Of a DNA stretch of 64,000 bases, positions 30,282-41,355 are shown in pieces; position 1 is the first letter of the stretch, and every line of letters starts with the position of its first letter. The notes below the pieces were generated by a model that did no database searches, was not told the DNA's origin, and saw only the letters and a program-made list of their open reading frames with translations. The DNA comes from Gracilaria vermiculophylla (lineage: Eukaryota > Rhodophyta > Florideophyceae > Gracilariales > Gracilariaceae), in contig JAHNZQ020003148.1 in the NCBI GenBank assembly GCA_019155205.2, positions 810,404 to 874,403 of the forward strand. Reading direction: 5' to 3'. Both the position numbers and the translations under genes were made by a program.

Positions 30282-31735
30282 ATGACCGTGCCGTATGGTG
30301 AAGGAGCCGCCGCTTCTCCGCGCCGCGACCCTCCCCGCGACAAGGACCCCTACGCCCCCCGCAAGCCGCCGCACGACCGCCACCAAGAAGACCGTTACCA
30401 CGATGAGCCCATGGACCACCCCCGCCGCGACCACCCCACTCGCCACTACGCCCGTGGATCTGACCGCCGCCTCTCCCCCCAGCGCCACCACCCCCGCGAC
30501 GACCACCACTACCCTCGCGACCGCGACCAGCCCTCGCCGAGCCGTCCCGACCATCAGCCCCGCGACCCGCTCCCCCCGCACCACGCCCCCGACCACCCTT
30601 CCTCGCCGCCCCCCGCCGAACACATGCCCCACCGCCGCTCGCATGACGCGCACGGTCAGAACGGCAACCGACGCCCTCCGGCTGACAGTGACGCCGATAG
30701 CGATCGCAACGAGCGTCGCTATGACCCCGACCACAACACCAAGCCGTATGGACACGAGGACAAGCCTACTGTGCACAGGCAGCCGCCCAATGCTTCCGAG
30801 TCTGCTCGCGATTCGCACCAGCCGCCCCGATCACGCCCACAGAGTGAGGAACCCAACATGGCGCAGCCTGCTGAGAACGGCAACTCCGCTGACGCTGCCC
30901 GCGCTCAAAGCGACAAACAAGCACCCCACCCAGACGCCGCCCCTCACCCGGGCGCAGAGGGCAGTGCTCCCAACCTCATCAATTTGTTTGTCCGCAATGT
31001 AGCGAGGCACGTCGTGGAGGACCAGTTGGTCACCTTGTTTAGTAAGGTAAGGCATTGGCTCGTGGAGCTCTGCAACTTTTCATGTTACCCCTGCACTTTT
31101 CCTGTCATCACAGTATTTTCTAACAAACCTTCTTTGTGCCACGGGCAACGCTACGCCCTTCACCACTGACGTCGTGACCTTCTTAGTTTGGCAAAGTTGA
31201 TTCTGCGATTGTTGTGCGTGATCCGCTTTCAGGAGAGTGTCGTGGATTCGGCTTCGTTAAGATGTACACAGAAGAGGCAGCGAAAGCAGCGATGGACAAC
31301 CTGCGTGACTTTGATTTTGAAGGTCGGAAAATATCGGTTGAAAGAGCGAAGAGAAACGCACCGCACCAGAGAACACCGGGGGCGTACATGGGTATCGATC
31401 GGCGGATTCGAGACAGGTACGCTGGGATCAAACGTGCGCGAGAGTACGATACTGGAGGCTACGGATACGGTGATCCGTACATGAGAAGAGGATCCTACAG
31501 AGGCAGATATGGCGACCCCTCAAGATCTAGGTATGACGATCGAGGATGGGATTCAAGGCGTGATCAGCGTCCTCCGTATGGCCGTTCTCCATACGAGGAG
31601 CGTGATCGAATTAGAAGGAGGTATGAGGGGTATGAGGAGGGTCGTGGTTATCCACCGCGGGACTTGGATCGGGACCAACGTCCGCGGGAGCGTCAGCCTC
31701 CAGTGCCAAGAGAATCGGCAGATGATTATATATGA
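30282..31735 (+). CDS. TRA2-like SR-type RNA-binding protein, two exons
   Basis: Exon 1 is 30282-31046 and exon 2 is 31187-31735. The 140-bp intron (GTAAGG...TCTTAG) falls inside the RRM, joining LVTLFSK to FGKVDSAIVV. The 437-aa protein has a long His/Pro/Arg/Asp-rich N-terminus (1-230), one RRM (about 233-315; RNP2 NLFVRNV, RNP1 RGFGFVKM) and an Arg/Tyr/Gly/Asp-rich tail with RD, RY and RS dipeptides. The linker after the RRM, HQRTPGAYMG, resembles the TRA2 signature (HTPTPGIYMG), so a splicing regulator of the Transformer-2 family is the best guess. The N-terminal flank has few RS dipeptides, unlike animal TRA2, and the name is therefore 'like'. ATG 30282 has the context CACCATGA. Confidence 0.85.
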
Positions 31736-33079
31736 TGTAGAATCTTTCAATCTCCGGAGTGTGTACGTTGCTCTCCAGGTGTATGGGGGATGAGGCGAGG
31801 TTCATCTAGAGGTCAACATTTAAGTCTTTACAGATATGGCGGAGCAGAGCTTGCAGGGTTCCCTTATTATGAACAGCCGGTTTTCTCAACCATCGCTCAT
31901 CATATTCTGGCAGCATCAGACGACAGGTTCGAGTCTTGCAAGTATCTTCAACAGCGAAAGATCCCTGCATCTTTCGCTTCCATCTTTGTGATACACAAAT
32001 AGACGTGGCATTCTTTGCATGCAACATCGAGCCTACATGAAACCAGTTCTTCGTGTGCTCTTCCAAAGATCGAGAGAGTCAAAAGAATGATTTCAACTAA
32101 GGCTGCTCCAAATGCGTACATAAACCACAGAGAAATTTCAGAGCCTAACAATACAGAGCTACAGTACTGTTGTCGGCATATTCCTCCATGGGTCTTCAAC
32201 CATCTCTCATCTCTTCAATCGAAATCGATACGTGTTTAGGAAATTCCAGAAAGCCAGACACGATTTTCATGAAGAAGATGTGAAGAAAGAGTAATATGCA
32301 ACTTCAGCACTCAACTCCATTGTATAATCCTGAGAATCTCTTTATTTTTCTTCTTGAGCCAAGCCTATCCTCCGACGTGAGCAAGTCATTCAACCTTCAG
32401 CAAAGAGGATGCCTTGCAACTAGCACTTCATTCTCTTGTTCCTCTCGTCAACAAAAGTCGAGATTTCCATCGAAATTCTTTTTTTGACCTCAAGGGTCTC
32501 AGCTTGTATTTTTAATTCCCAACCCATCCATCATTTCTTTGACACAAGTTTCAAGCGCAACACGAGGGGCCTAAACGTTAGCGCTCGAGATCTCAGCGAC
32601 GAAATTTTGATGCGAGAAATCTCTACTCAAAACTCAGATCCTCCAGCCTAGGCTACGTATTTCGCTGTACAACATGCATGACTTGGGGAGGTTAGGAACC
32701 CCCGAAGTGTGGCCAGAGCGGAACTAAGTGTATACGAATATCTGACATGACTTACCGATCTAACTTGTCCGCCTCTAACACCTGGCTCATGTGCCTTGGG
32801 AGGGTCTGCTGTTCTCACACGAAGAGCTGTCCGTAAGCTGTGGTTGTGCCGTTTTAAGAAGCACGAGTTTTATTAATGTGCGCCAGTCTACCTTTTCTTG
32901 GAGTGTTCGAAATATGTCGTGGTTGGATAGTAGCACATGTCTAAGATGTAAAAGCGCACTGTCAATCATTCTGCAGATATCATGCATTTCCACATACCAC
33001 TAATGCATCGTAACGGGTTGAGTAAAAGCGGTCGTTTACACAACACTTCTTGCGGTTATCTACAAATGGCAACTAGTTG
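31736..33079. other. Convergent region, no gene (1.3 kb)
   Basis: Ordinary to AT-rich sequence between two stop codons; only short frames without recognisable features. An ACAGAGA word at 32128 was checked against U6 snRNA and does not sit in the right context. Confidence 0.5.
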
Positions 33080-33874
33080 TTATATGTCCACTGGACCTTG
33101 GCCTAATGCTTCGAATGTGAGCTTGAGGCCACCGCCTGAACCCGGAACAAGGGAAGTGACAGTGTCTCCCTCTTTTTTTTGTGGTGGAGCCAGGGTGGGG
33201 AGTCCTTCAATGGTCTTCATTGAAAGAGACACTGAAGCAAACGCAAGTGCACCGTTATATGATATATCGATTACTGGCGCTTTGTTTTTCGACTCCTTTG
33301 GGTAATATAAGTCGGAAGCCTCGGCTTTGACTTCGGTCATAGCCACCGAAACGCTGTCTATTAAATAGTCATTCTCAAAGGCGATCTTGATTTCCGGCGC
33401 TTTGTTGATTCGATCGGCCGGGAAATACCGCTGATACAACGCCGGAGACGGAAGGTCGGAGTCGCTGGTGATTTTGGGCTCCTCCTCTGGCTCATCGACC
33501 TCTTGGTCGTCGTCAGTGGGCATTTTAAAGCCCTTAAAGAATTCTGTTTTATCCAGCAATGGAATGACGCCCGTTTTGACCTCTTTCTGTGGTTTATACG
33601 CGGCTTTCGGCTGGTAGTTTTTCGGAACGTCTGGAAAATCTTTTGTCATTCCATCGGCAACCCAGGCCTTGTAGAATGCCTCACCGCCTGGCATTCCGCC
33701 AGTAAATATGTTCTCCTTGAATTTGCTCTTGCCAACCGTGGTCCAAAGCGAATTAGAGTTTTCCTTGACGGCCATGCTGACACGCGCGGTGTTAGTGACC
33801 GGCCGCTGATTGACAACATCGCCCAAAAACGTCGACGTGCGCAGCGAAGTGTTTGGAGTGATAACAAAAGCCAT
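33080..33874 (-). CDS. Plastid-targeted protein of unknown function with two internal repeats
   Basis: Predicted 264 aa. It starts MAFVITPNTSLRTSTFLG and runs to about VSM-AVKE (near residue 35), a red-algal-style transit peptide. The mature part has a segment with FTGGMPGGEAFYKAWVADGM, an acidic Asp/Glu linker, then two related ~40-residue units. Each unit has a Tyr-rich (Y..YFP / LYYPKES) start, an NKAP(E/V)I motif and an (A/S)FxSVS(V/L)xM-type strand. I do not recognise the family. Red algae have many small plastid linker or accessory proteins of photosystems and phycobilisomes starting in this way, so a thylakoid-associated role is conceivable but speculative. Start 33874 is the ATG that exposes the leader; the longer frame upstream lacks an ATG near its start. 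Confidence 0.75.
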   Translation of the reverse strand: MAFVITPNTSLRTSTFLGDVVNQRPVTNTARVSMAVKENSNSLWTTVGKSKFKENIFTGGMPGGEAFYKAWVADGMTKDFPDVPKNYQPKAAYKPQKEVKTGVIPLLDKTEFFKGFKMPTDDDQEVDEPEEEPKITSDSDLPSPALYQRYFPADRINKAPEIKIAFENDYLIDSVSVAMTEVKAEASDLYYPKESKNKAPVIDISYNGALAFASVSLSMKTIEGLPTLAPPQKKEGDTVTSLVPGSGGGLKLTFEALGQGPVDI

Positions 33875-35201
33875 GTCTGGTAGGTATCTATGATGGTTAC
33901 CGGGCGCGGGGGCCAAGGGGAAAACTGTAAAATAACACGGTGGGCGACCGGAAGTCCGGTGTGCTCGTGATTTGCCTCTGGAAAACGAGGCGCTTGCGAT
34001 GACGTTCCGAGGGTGGGCTACGGGCGGCGCGCGTGAACGGCAATATTGCGGAGATACGATAGTTGTGGGAGCTGAAAGTAGGTGCATTGCTCTTCGGCGG
34101 AGGGCGAACTGAGATAACGATGGGACCACTTGGCGAATTTGAATTGGGGCGAGATATTTCTGGAATCCAGGGGGGGGCGTCGGCGCGGAGGCGGGATTAC
34201 CTCGGAAAGATATGGGAACGGTTACTGGACGATACACAAACCCATTTTGGAAGAATATTTCGGGAAAGTTCCAAGTTTGGAGATCGAGTAAAAAACGTGA
34301 TGACTTTTAATCGAACGTTCAAACTTTTTGATTCAAAATCTGCAAGCTTTCACAAACGAAAGGTCTGACAATATTTGGGCAAGAGCATGGTAAGGCAGGT
34401 GTGATACTTTTCTGCGCGGTAACGAGGCAGGAAGTGGCCGCAGAAATGGGTTGCAGCATGTTGAATCACTAACACAGTAGGATAACGAGACGATGGGCGC
34501 TGCCGGATTGGCCGCCAGAGTGCGCGAAGAAGAGACTAACACTTCATCAGTGTTTGACTCTTTAGTGCATTTCAGGAAGCAGACGTGTCTAGAAAGGGAA
34601 TGGCAGAGAAAACAGACGCCCAAACAGCACACGGTCTTGTGAGGCGGTCGAGCGGCGGGCAGTCGCGCGCAACGTAGCACGCCATCCAGGCGCGCCCGTC
34701 GTGTCGCCAGTCTCGAGTCGGTTAGCGAGCTGGGGAGCCTTGCCGAGGCCGCCGACACCGTCCGCCCCGATCGGCCCGCGCATTGGGGCGCCCACAAGCC
34801 GCGCCGCGGTGGAGAGCGAAGGGCGCGCGCCGCGCGCCCGCCACGGACCGACCCGTCAGCGCCCATTCGGACCACGCCCCTCGCCGCGTTTCACACGCGG
34901 CGGCTTGCGCTTCGCGCGTGCTCTGATTGCGCTCGGGCGCGCGCCGCGGGTGGATACGTCACACGGAATGCGCCCAGTCGCGGCACCGTCGCTCAAGGCG
35001 TAGCCCACCGCCCTTTTGGTCGCCGCGCGCTGCCCTTCTTCGCGACGCATTCGTCTTGCCCGCCGCGTCCCCGCCCGCCACTTACCTTCACCGCTTCTTG
35101 CTGTTTCTTCCATATTGCTTTCTATGCGTTTTCTTCCATCGTCCCCGCTTGCTCGCTTTTTCTCCAGTCTTCGCGACATCATCAGTGTTCATCGAACACG
35201 C
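33875..35201. promoter_or_regulatory. Divergent region, plastid protein / SCP phosphatase
   Basis: 1.3 kb; GC-rich from about 34.62 to 35.11 kb. In-frame ATG 35124 upstream of the phosphatase could give a longer form. No separate gene supported. Confidence 0.45.
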
Positions 35202-36725
35202 ATGAACCCATCGCCCGACGCGGCTTCCAAGGCCGCATCGCAAGCTGCCGGGGAGTCCGCCCCCGCCAAACCCATCGCCGCCGTGCCCGCCACCTCTGAA
35301 CCCGCCACCACCGAGCCCGTCGCCACCGAGCCCGTCGCCATCGAGCCCGTCGCCACCGAGCCCATCGCCACCGAGCCCGTCGCTACCGAGCCCGTCGCCA
35401 CCGAGCCCGTTGCCACCGAGCCCGTCGCCACCGAGCCCGTCACTACCGAGCCCGTCACCACCGAGCCCGTCATCACCGAGCCCGCCGCCACCGAGCCCGC
35501 CGCCACCGAGCCCGCCGCCACCGAGCCCGCCGCCACCGAGCCCGCCGCCACCGAGCCCGCCGCCACCGAGCCCATCTCCCCCAAGCCCGTACCCACCCCC
35601 TCGACCTCATCGCAGTCCCCTGCTGTTGCGCTCGAGCCCGCTGCACCCAACCAAACTCCCTCCGTGTCCAAGCTTTCAGCGTGCGAACCCACTGTCGAGC
35701 ACAGCCGTGAGTCGTTTGCCGAACCGTCCTCCTCGGCCTCAAGGACGCCCTCATCCGAATCTGAGGATGGTGACACGGTTGTCGATGACCTTCCGACCAA
35801 GCAACCCAAATCCCCCGCATCTGCAAGTGCCGAAGCGACGCCTACAACTCTCAACATCATTCATTCGGTTGCGAATCCAGCCGCCGTGCCTCCGCTTTCG
35901 CCTCTTTCAGATGCTACATCGTCCACACCTCGCTCGGGCTTCTTCTCTATATTCTCTCCGCGTAATGCCAAGTCCACTTCACCACTGCGCAGACTCTTTT
36001 CCCCTCGTTGGTTCAGCTCGACTCCGGTTGACCACCGCCAAACGGAGTCCACCATGACAACCACCCCTCCATGGAGAAAGAACCTTGCCTGTTGCTTTGT
36101 TCGCCAACAAACTCTGGACGAATCATTGCCGGATTATGACTATGTAGAACAGCTAAAGAACCTCGAACCCACGTACGAGCCGGAGCCACCACTTCTTCCA
36201 AGCCCTTCACCGCATGCGAAAGATCGAATATGTCTTGTCCTTGACCTTGACGAAACACTTGTGCACAGCAGCTTCACCCCTCTGCCCAATGCCGACTTTG
36301 AAATTCCCTTGGACATGCAGGGTGAGATACACACAGTATACGTCAAGAAGCGTCCAGGAGTTGACAATTTCCTCAAGAAAGCCAGCGAATGGTTCGAGAT
36401 TGTCATCTTTACAGCGTCTCTTGCTTTGTACGCGAATCCGGTCGTGGACTTGTTAGACCCTCACAATTTGGTTGAGCTGAGACTCTACCGCGAACATTGT
36501 GTGCTCATTGGAGGCTGCTACGTGAAAGATATCGCAAAACTTGGTCGCGATTTGAAGAGAACCGTCATTATTGACAACAGCCCACTGAGTTACGTGCTTC
36601 AACCGGAAAACGCCATCCCGATATCAGCGTTTTTCACTGATGATAATGACAGAGAGCTTGACAAGACACTATCACTACTTGAGCAAACTAGAAACCTCGA
36701 GGATGTCAGAAAAGTGCTTGCATAA
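35202..36725 (+). CDS. SCP/FCP1-type HAD phosphatase with EPVAT repeats
   Basis: Predicted 507 aa. The C-terminal ~170 residues form a small-CTD-phosphatase (NIF/SCP) domain with [13 protein letters not shown] (catalytic DxDxT, D348/D350/T352), [34 protein letters not shown] and IIDNSP, followed by ENAIPI. SCP/CTDSP enzymes dephosphorylate Ser residues of the RNA polymerase II tail and other proteins; the Nem1/Dullard branch acts on lipin. Without an obvious membrane segment, the SCP branch is favoured. The N-terminal half is disordered: 18 tandem five-residue units (EPVAT, later EPAAT), then Ser/Pro-rich sequence. Start 35202 is favoured; ATG 35124 would add MRFLPSSPLARFF. Single exon. Confidence 0.88.
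   Translation: MNPSPDAASKAASQAAGESAPAKPIAAVPATSEPATTEPVATEPVAIEPVATEPIATEPVATEPVATEPVATEPVATEPVTTEPVTTEPVITEPAATEPAATEPAATEPAATEPAATEPAATEPISPKPVPTPSTSSQSPAVALEPAAPNQTPSVSKLSACEPTVEHSRESFAEPSSSASRTPSSESEDGDTVVDDLPTKQPKSPASASAEATPTTLNIIHSVANPAAVPPLSPLSDATSSTPRSGFFSIFSPRNAKSTSPLRRLFSPRWFSSTPVDHRQTESTMTTTPPWRKNLACCFVRQQTLDESLPDYDYVEQLKNLEPTYEPEPPLLPSPSPHAKDRICLVLDLDETLVHSSFTPLPNADFEIPLDMQGEIHTVYVKKRPGVDNFLKKASEWFEIVIFTASLALYANPVVDLLDPHNLVELRLYREHCVLIGGCYVKDIAKLGRDLKRTVIIDNSPLSYVLQPENAIPISAFFTDDNDRELDKTLSLLEQTRNLEDVRKVLA
35298..35567 (+). repeat. 15-bp coding minisatellite (18 units)
   Basis: Eighteen 15-bp units of the GAGCCCGTCGCCACC type encode EPVAT; the last six are homogeneous EPAAT units. 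All three sense frames and some antisense frames stay open across it. Confidence 0.92.
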
Positions 36726-39700
36726 CCGCCCCTTTTCAGCATACCTTCCGGCTTAACACGGAAAATGACCAACATGGACTTCGCATGTCTGGGTACTTCC
36801 TATGCTGTAGACTTTTGTTTTGAAAACGGGCAGTAGGAGCAAAAGGAAATTAATTTGCTTTATTCTACGATCCTTGTACAGATACTGTGAGCTTATATTT
36901 GAAAGGCTCTTCTTACTGTTTCATTTAATAGATTCATACGAGTCTTCTGTAACTGTCTGGAAGCCTTACGTTCCTTTTCGTGGTGTGTCTAAGTGCGAAT
37001 TGAGCTCTAATATTCTGTTTTCCTTCTCACACAAACCATTGGCGACTTGTATCCTCGATTAATGGCAGTGGCTGAACTGGTATGCTCAAAATCTTAACTG
37101 TTGTTAAAGACATAGTGGTGTGAGGGTAGAGCAGGCCATTCTCGAACTGCTTACCATGTACAATCTGCTAATCTCTCCTGTCTCAGAAAGCCCGTATCGC
37201 GTGCAACTACCATACCTGCGAAGGTGAGGACTACCTGCTCGCTGTGAGCCCAATTAGTGTAGGCTCCTGATTGCTGCCCATAACACGACGCGGTTTGCGC
37301 TGGGCCACCATCCGGTGCGCACACCGGCCGTGCCGCGGTATTAGATATGTAACTTACCCTCGTATGAGCAATTTACTGTAGCTGTGATATCTACGGTCCG
37401 GATCTACTGCAGAACGGGTTGTTTTAATATAGAGCATTCACCAAAAAAAATCTTACCAAGGGTAGAGCACTTGCGAAGAAGCATTTGAGGGCGTACGCGC
37501 ACCGATTCGCGGTTGAACACATTTGAACGGTGCGTATGATTGGAGAAGGCGATGCTTCGTTGACGTCATCACATATTGCAATGCGCTTGATTACAGCCAC
37601 AGTTGGCTGCTCGTTTTGGTTGATGCGCGAGCGTAACGTGGAGGACGGTTGCGCCTGAAACGGAACGTGCAGGCGGAGGCTCGTCCTGCTTATATGCGGC
37701 GCGCGGGTCCCCAGTGGTCCCCGGCGACTGCAAAAACATTTTTCTCACCCTCACGAGTTGCAGCAAGTCGCACCGAGGTTTTCGTGCTGCTCGCTGTGTT
37801 GCGAACGTTCGGCCTTTGGGGACGCAGATCGCTCGTGTCGATGAACACGTCACGATCCGACACTCACACTTCTCCCACAGTAGCTGAACACATAACGTGA
37901 TCGAGTTGCTGCAGCAGCGAGATATGAAGCGTGTCTCTTGAGACAGTTTGTGGTGCGTGGTAAACAGCGCCCGTACTTCAAACGCCACCGCCAAACACTT
38001 GGCGCTTTCGGAACAGCTTTCGACCCGGGAAGCCGTCGAACGCGCCCTAGCGTGCGGGCGATGAGCTCGTCGTCCGCCCTTGCGGACCTGGGTATCATGC
38101 CATGAGAGCGCCGCCGCCCAACTGCACGCACGCACGCAGTCGCCCACAGGTTCGCTGTCCAAAGATGAAGCAACCTCTGTTTCCCAGATTTTTTCCTTCG
38201 ATGGAAGCGCTCCTAGGGGGCCACCGGAGGGGGGGGGGGATCAAGGGGTCTTGAGAGGAACTACACTTGTGCTGATGAACATGGCGGTCCACGAGCCGGT
38301 CCTACCTGATTTCGTCGAGAATTGAGAGGTTTGGACGCAGAGCACGTCGTCAATGATTCTTTTGATGGCAAATGCGGGTCATGCGAAGCCCCCTGCCGTG
38401 ATGTGTCCCTTATCCGACCAGATGTAGAAGATGAATGAAGAGGTGTAGTGAAGTCGGAGGCGATACCTGTTCGAAGCGAAATGCTTCTGCGGTTCGAGAC
38501 ATCTAGAGAATCTAATTCTTGCTTAGCAATACATTAGACTAAATGATTGTAGCACGTCTATCGTGATTACTGTTTTTGGGTATATAGTGCAGAGTTTTAG
38601 GCCACCCAGCTTGCAAGGAATCTAATGCCAAAAGCTCCGGACCTCTTGTAACAAAGAGAGAGAGAGAAGAGTTCTTCATGTCTCTTTTACCGTCGATTTC
38701 GAATCTCACGGGGTTTCGGATTTTACTGTCTGTTATTTTCTGCTCCACGCTGAGGCCCAGCTGCCTTCAGGAGCGCTGTGCAACTATGTGTTCCGCTTGT
38801 TCTTCCCCAGAGAGAATTGAGAGAAAGCCATGTTGCTTGATTTTTACGGTATACACTTGTAATGCACAGCGATCATGAAAAAAACGCGATTGCAGAATTT
38901 TGCCGGATGGACTGTTCACAAATCACGTCTCAGACTTACTCAAGCCTCTGCTTGGAGTGCAAACGTTGCAGATGGCACCCTCATAAATTTTCTGTTCACA
39001 AGGCATAACCAACATCTTGAACATCTTGGCTACTCAGTGACTTCGAGAGCTTATTGATGTGTTTTGGTCGTGATTTTTTTGTTTTGCGACGCCCTTGTTC
39101 AGAAGAAAAGAACATCTACTCACAAATTCTGCATTAATGCTTTAATGCAGTCTAAATGTGTCAGACCCGCGAGCAAGGCGTTCGATGTTCTGTAAATAGA
39201 TTTCGGGCATTGCGTATAACCACCATTTTCTTTGTTTTTCACTGTTTTATTTGCAACCTAGAAGACAGGCTAATAGGTAAGGCTCGTCTGATCACAGTTA
39301 TCAGCTTTGAGCTCTCAATTTAAGAGGCAGTGCATGGCTTGAAAATTCAACAATGTACTCTTCAGCTTTTGAAGAAACCCGAATGGAACTAGTGTCATTC
39401 AACCCTCTCTATCATTTGGATATGGTACGATTCGTTCACTGCCAGTGTATTAAAGTACATCACTAATTCACAATCGAGAACAACAGTTCAGTTTTTGTCG
39501 AACAAAGTTGAGCATTGTCTAAAAGTAGTCAGTCTATGGGTATATTTAAGGAAAATGTAACGTTTAGAATATATCTTATTGCCAATTAAAAAAAGAAAGC
39601 CAGAATTCACTTTTTTTTTCTCTGTCTTCCTCAGAGCCTGGTTTGGTGTTCGCAACTGTTATTTCTTGAAATCGTAATCTAACTGTCTGGCATACAATAT

Positions 39701-40434
39701 TTAATTCACAGTTAGCCTTTACGAAACGGATCAGGTTTCTACGCAACCAAACAGCTATGTTCTATTTTAATACAAAAATAATGTCAACTGTAGAACTGTA
39801 CACTTTCGACGCTCGATGATGTCAAATATTTGCGCAATATTTATAGAAACCAAGTAGTGTGCTGTTTTCCAGTTTCATTTGAAGGAAATTTCCGAAAATA
39901 GAAAGGGTGAGCTGTGTACTGAACGACAAAGCTTTTTTCATATAACAAGTACTCGCGTTGTGGGGGGGGGGGAAAGGGGTCGGCTGCTAACTTACGTTCT
40001 GTTTTCCGTAATACCAAAGGCTAGTGGAAAGTCTCGGCAACCAGTAAATGCTGTGGTTTAAAAGGAAGAGTGCATGATTTTGAAAATAAATTATTAAAAA
40101 TAAAATAATAATATATAACAGATAACACCAATTGCTACCCTTCGTTGATCACTGCGAGTTTTATAACGAAACGGTTACCAAGGTTACCGGCTTTGCGAAA
40201 CAGTCGGGCTCAACGATGGCGAACCGGATCCTGGAAACATGAAATCACGTTTGATGTGAGCGACGTGGATGCGAAATCTTCGTCACCTTCTCGATCGGTT
40301 TGCAAACGCAATAACCTCTTCCGTTTTCGTGTTAAGGACAGAAGCAAGGTATCGTAAGCAAAAGCATTGTGTGAATCAGCGTTGCATTCCTGTTCCGAGT
40401 TCGTTGCGTCGAAATCGCAGCCCGGCAGGCAGAG
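36726..40434. other. Longest gene-free stretch of the central part (3.7 kb)
   Basis: Mixed composition. The right end (39.2-40.1 kb) is AT-rich. Two G11 homopolymers occur near 38229 and 39961. A more GC-rich patch at 37.18-37.34 kb has two clear hairpins (GAGCC/GGCTC at 37246-37266 and CCGGTG-CGCA-CACCGG at 37312-37327). A frame of about 197 codons on the minus strand (37569-38162) has no ATG at its start and random-looking composition. No gene supported. Confidence 0.45.
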
Positions 40435-41188
40435 ATGGCCACCGCTTTGGACGCAAAAGCACATTCGAAAGAAGCAGACGCACTCGTTTCCACGCCAGTT
40501 GCAGACGATTTTCATCATGGCATTCCCAAAGCTATTTTTTTCGTATGTCAACCTTGCTTTTGTTCCCGCAATTTTCTCGAACCACGTCTGACAACTTTCC
40601 TCCACGCACATCTTCGGTGATCCGCTTGGCTTTTTTCTTTTCTTTTTGTAGGAGGATATCCCGCAACAAGTTGAACAGCACTCGGCACCTTTGCTTATCG
40701 AGAAACTTTCAGGTCTAAGCCAAAGGTATCGCTTTTTTGAGGGAAAGTTGGTGAAGAGTCGAGACACCCTCGAAGAAAAGGTAGCTGAGGTTCGCAGGGC
40801 TCTAAAGGCTGTGCAGTCTTTAGCTGAAAGATGTTCAAGAGCCGGTGAGAACGCTAAAGACATCGAGACCCACTTTGAATTAAGCGATGGTATCTATGCG
40901 AAAGCCTGTATACCACCAACGAGCAAAGTATGTTTGTGGCTGGGTGCCAATGTTATGGTTGAGTATTCACACTCCGAAGCCGAAACCCTTTTATCTAATA
41001 ACTTGGCTAAAGCTGAAAAGAGCTACGAAGAGACATGCGCAGACATCAGCTATCTGAGAGATCAACTGAACACGACCGATGTGAATCTATCAAGGGTATA
41101 CAACCATCATGTGGAAGCAATGCGTTCCGCAAGCAACAAATCTAAATCTGGGAAAGCGGGAGTGAGCTTACCACTGCAGGCAAAGTAG
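40435..41188 (+). CDS. PFDN3: Prefoldin subunit 3 (VBP1), two exons
   Basis: Exon 1 is 40435-40542 and exon 2 is 40652-41188. The 109-bp intron uses GTATGT and a pyrimidine-rich TTTTTGTAG acceptor, joining HHGIPKAIFF to EDIPQQVEQH. The 214-aa product (animal orthologue 197) matches an alpha-type prefoldin: a long N-terminal helix (KLSGLSQRYRFFE...), the beta-hairpin core KVCLWLGANVMVEYS, and a C-terminal helix with FLRDQ-like YLRDQLNTTDVNLSRVYN. Prefoldin is the cytosolic hexamer that hands actin and tubulin chains to the CCT chaperonin. ATG 40435 is close upstream of the conserved GIPKA segment. Confidence 0.93.
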
Positions 41189-41213
41189 CCCTCAAGTAGC
41201 AAAAGCCATCGCC

Positions 41214-41288
41214 AAGTGCATGCCGTTGCGCTGCATTTAGTACAAGGGCGCTAAGTGCATGCCGTCGCGCTGCATTTAGTACAAGGAA
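41214..41288. repeat. 39-bp tandem duplication
   Basis: AAGTGCATGCCGTTGCGCTG... is repeated twice (41214-41252 and 41253-41288) with very few differences, in the 167-bp gap between the convergent stops of prefoldin 3 and the Sec7 gene. Confidence 0.88.
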
Positions 41289-41355
41289 GAAGACCGTCCG
41301 ACCTTAGTGTTTATTTATACTGTTAGAGGTGAACTTTACATGTATGTCCCATCTA

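Noticed and set aside
32120..32160. Possible U6 snRNA from an ACAGAGA word
   Set aside because: The flanking sequence does not match the U6 core (no GATTAGCATGG segment downstream).
35189..35860. A 223-codon minus-strand frame with AAGSV repeats
   Set aside because: It is the antisense of the EPVAT minisatellite of the phosphatase and has no independent support.
37569..38162. A 197-codon minus-strand frame
   Set aside because: It starts from a non-ATG codon, and has no domain and no biased composition.
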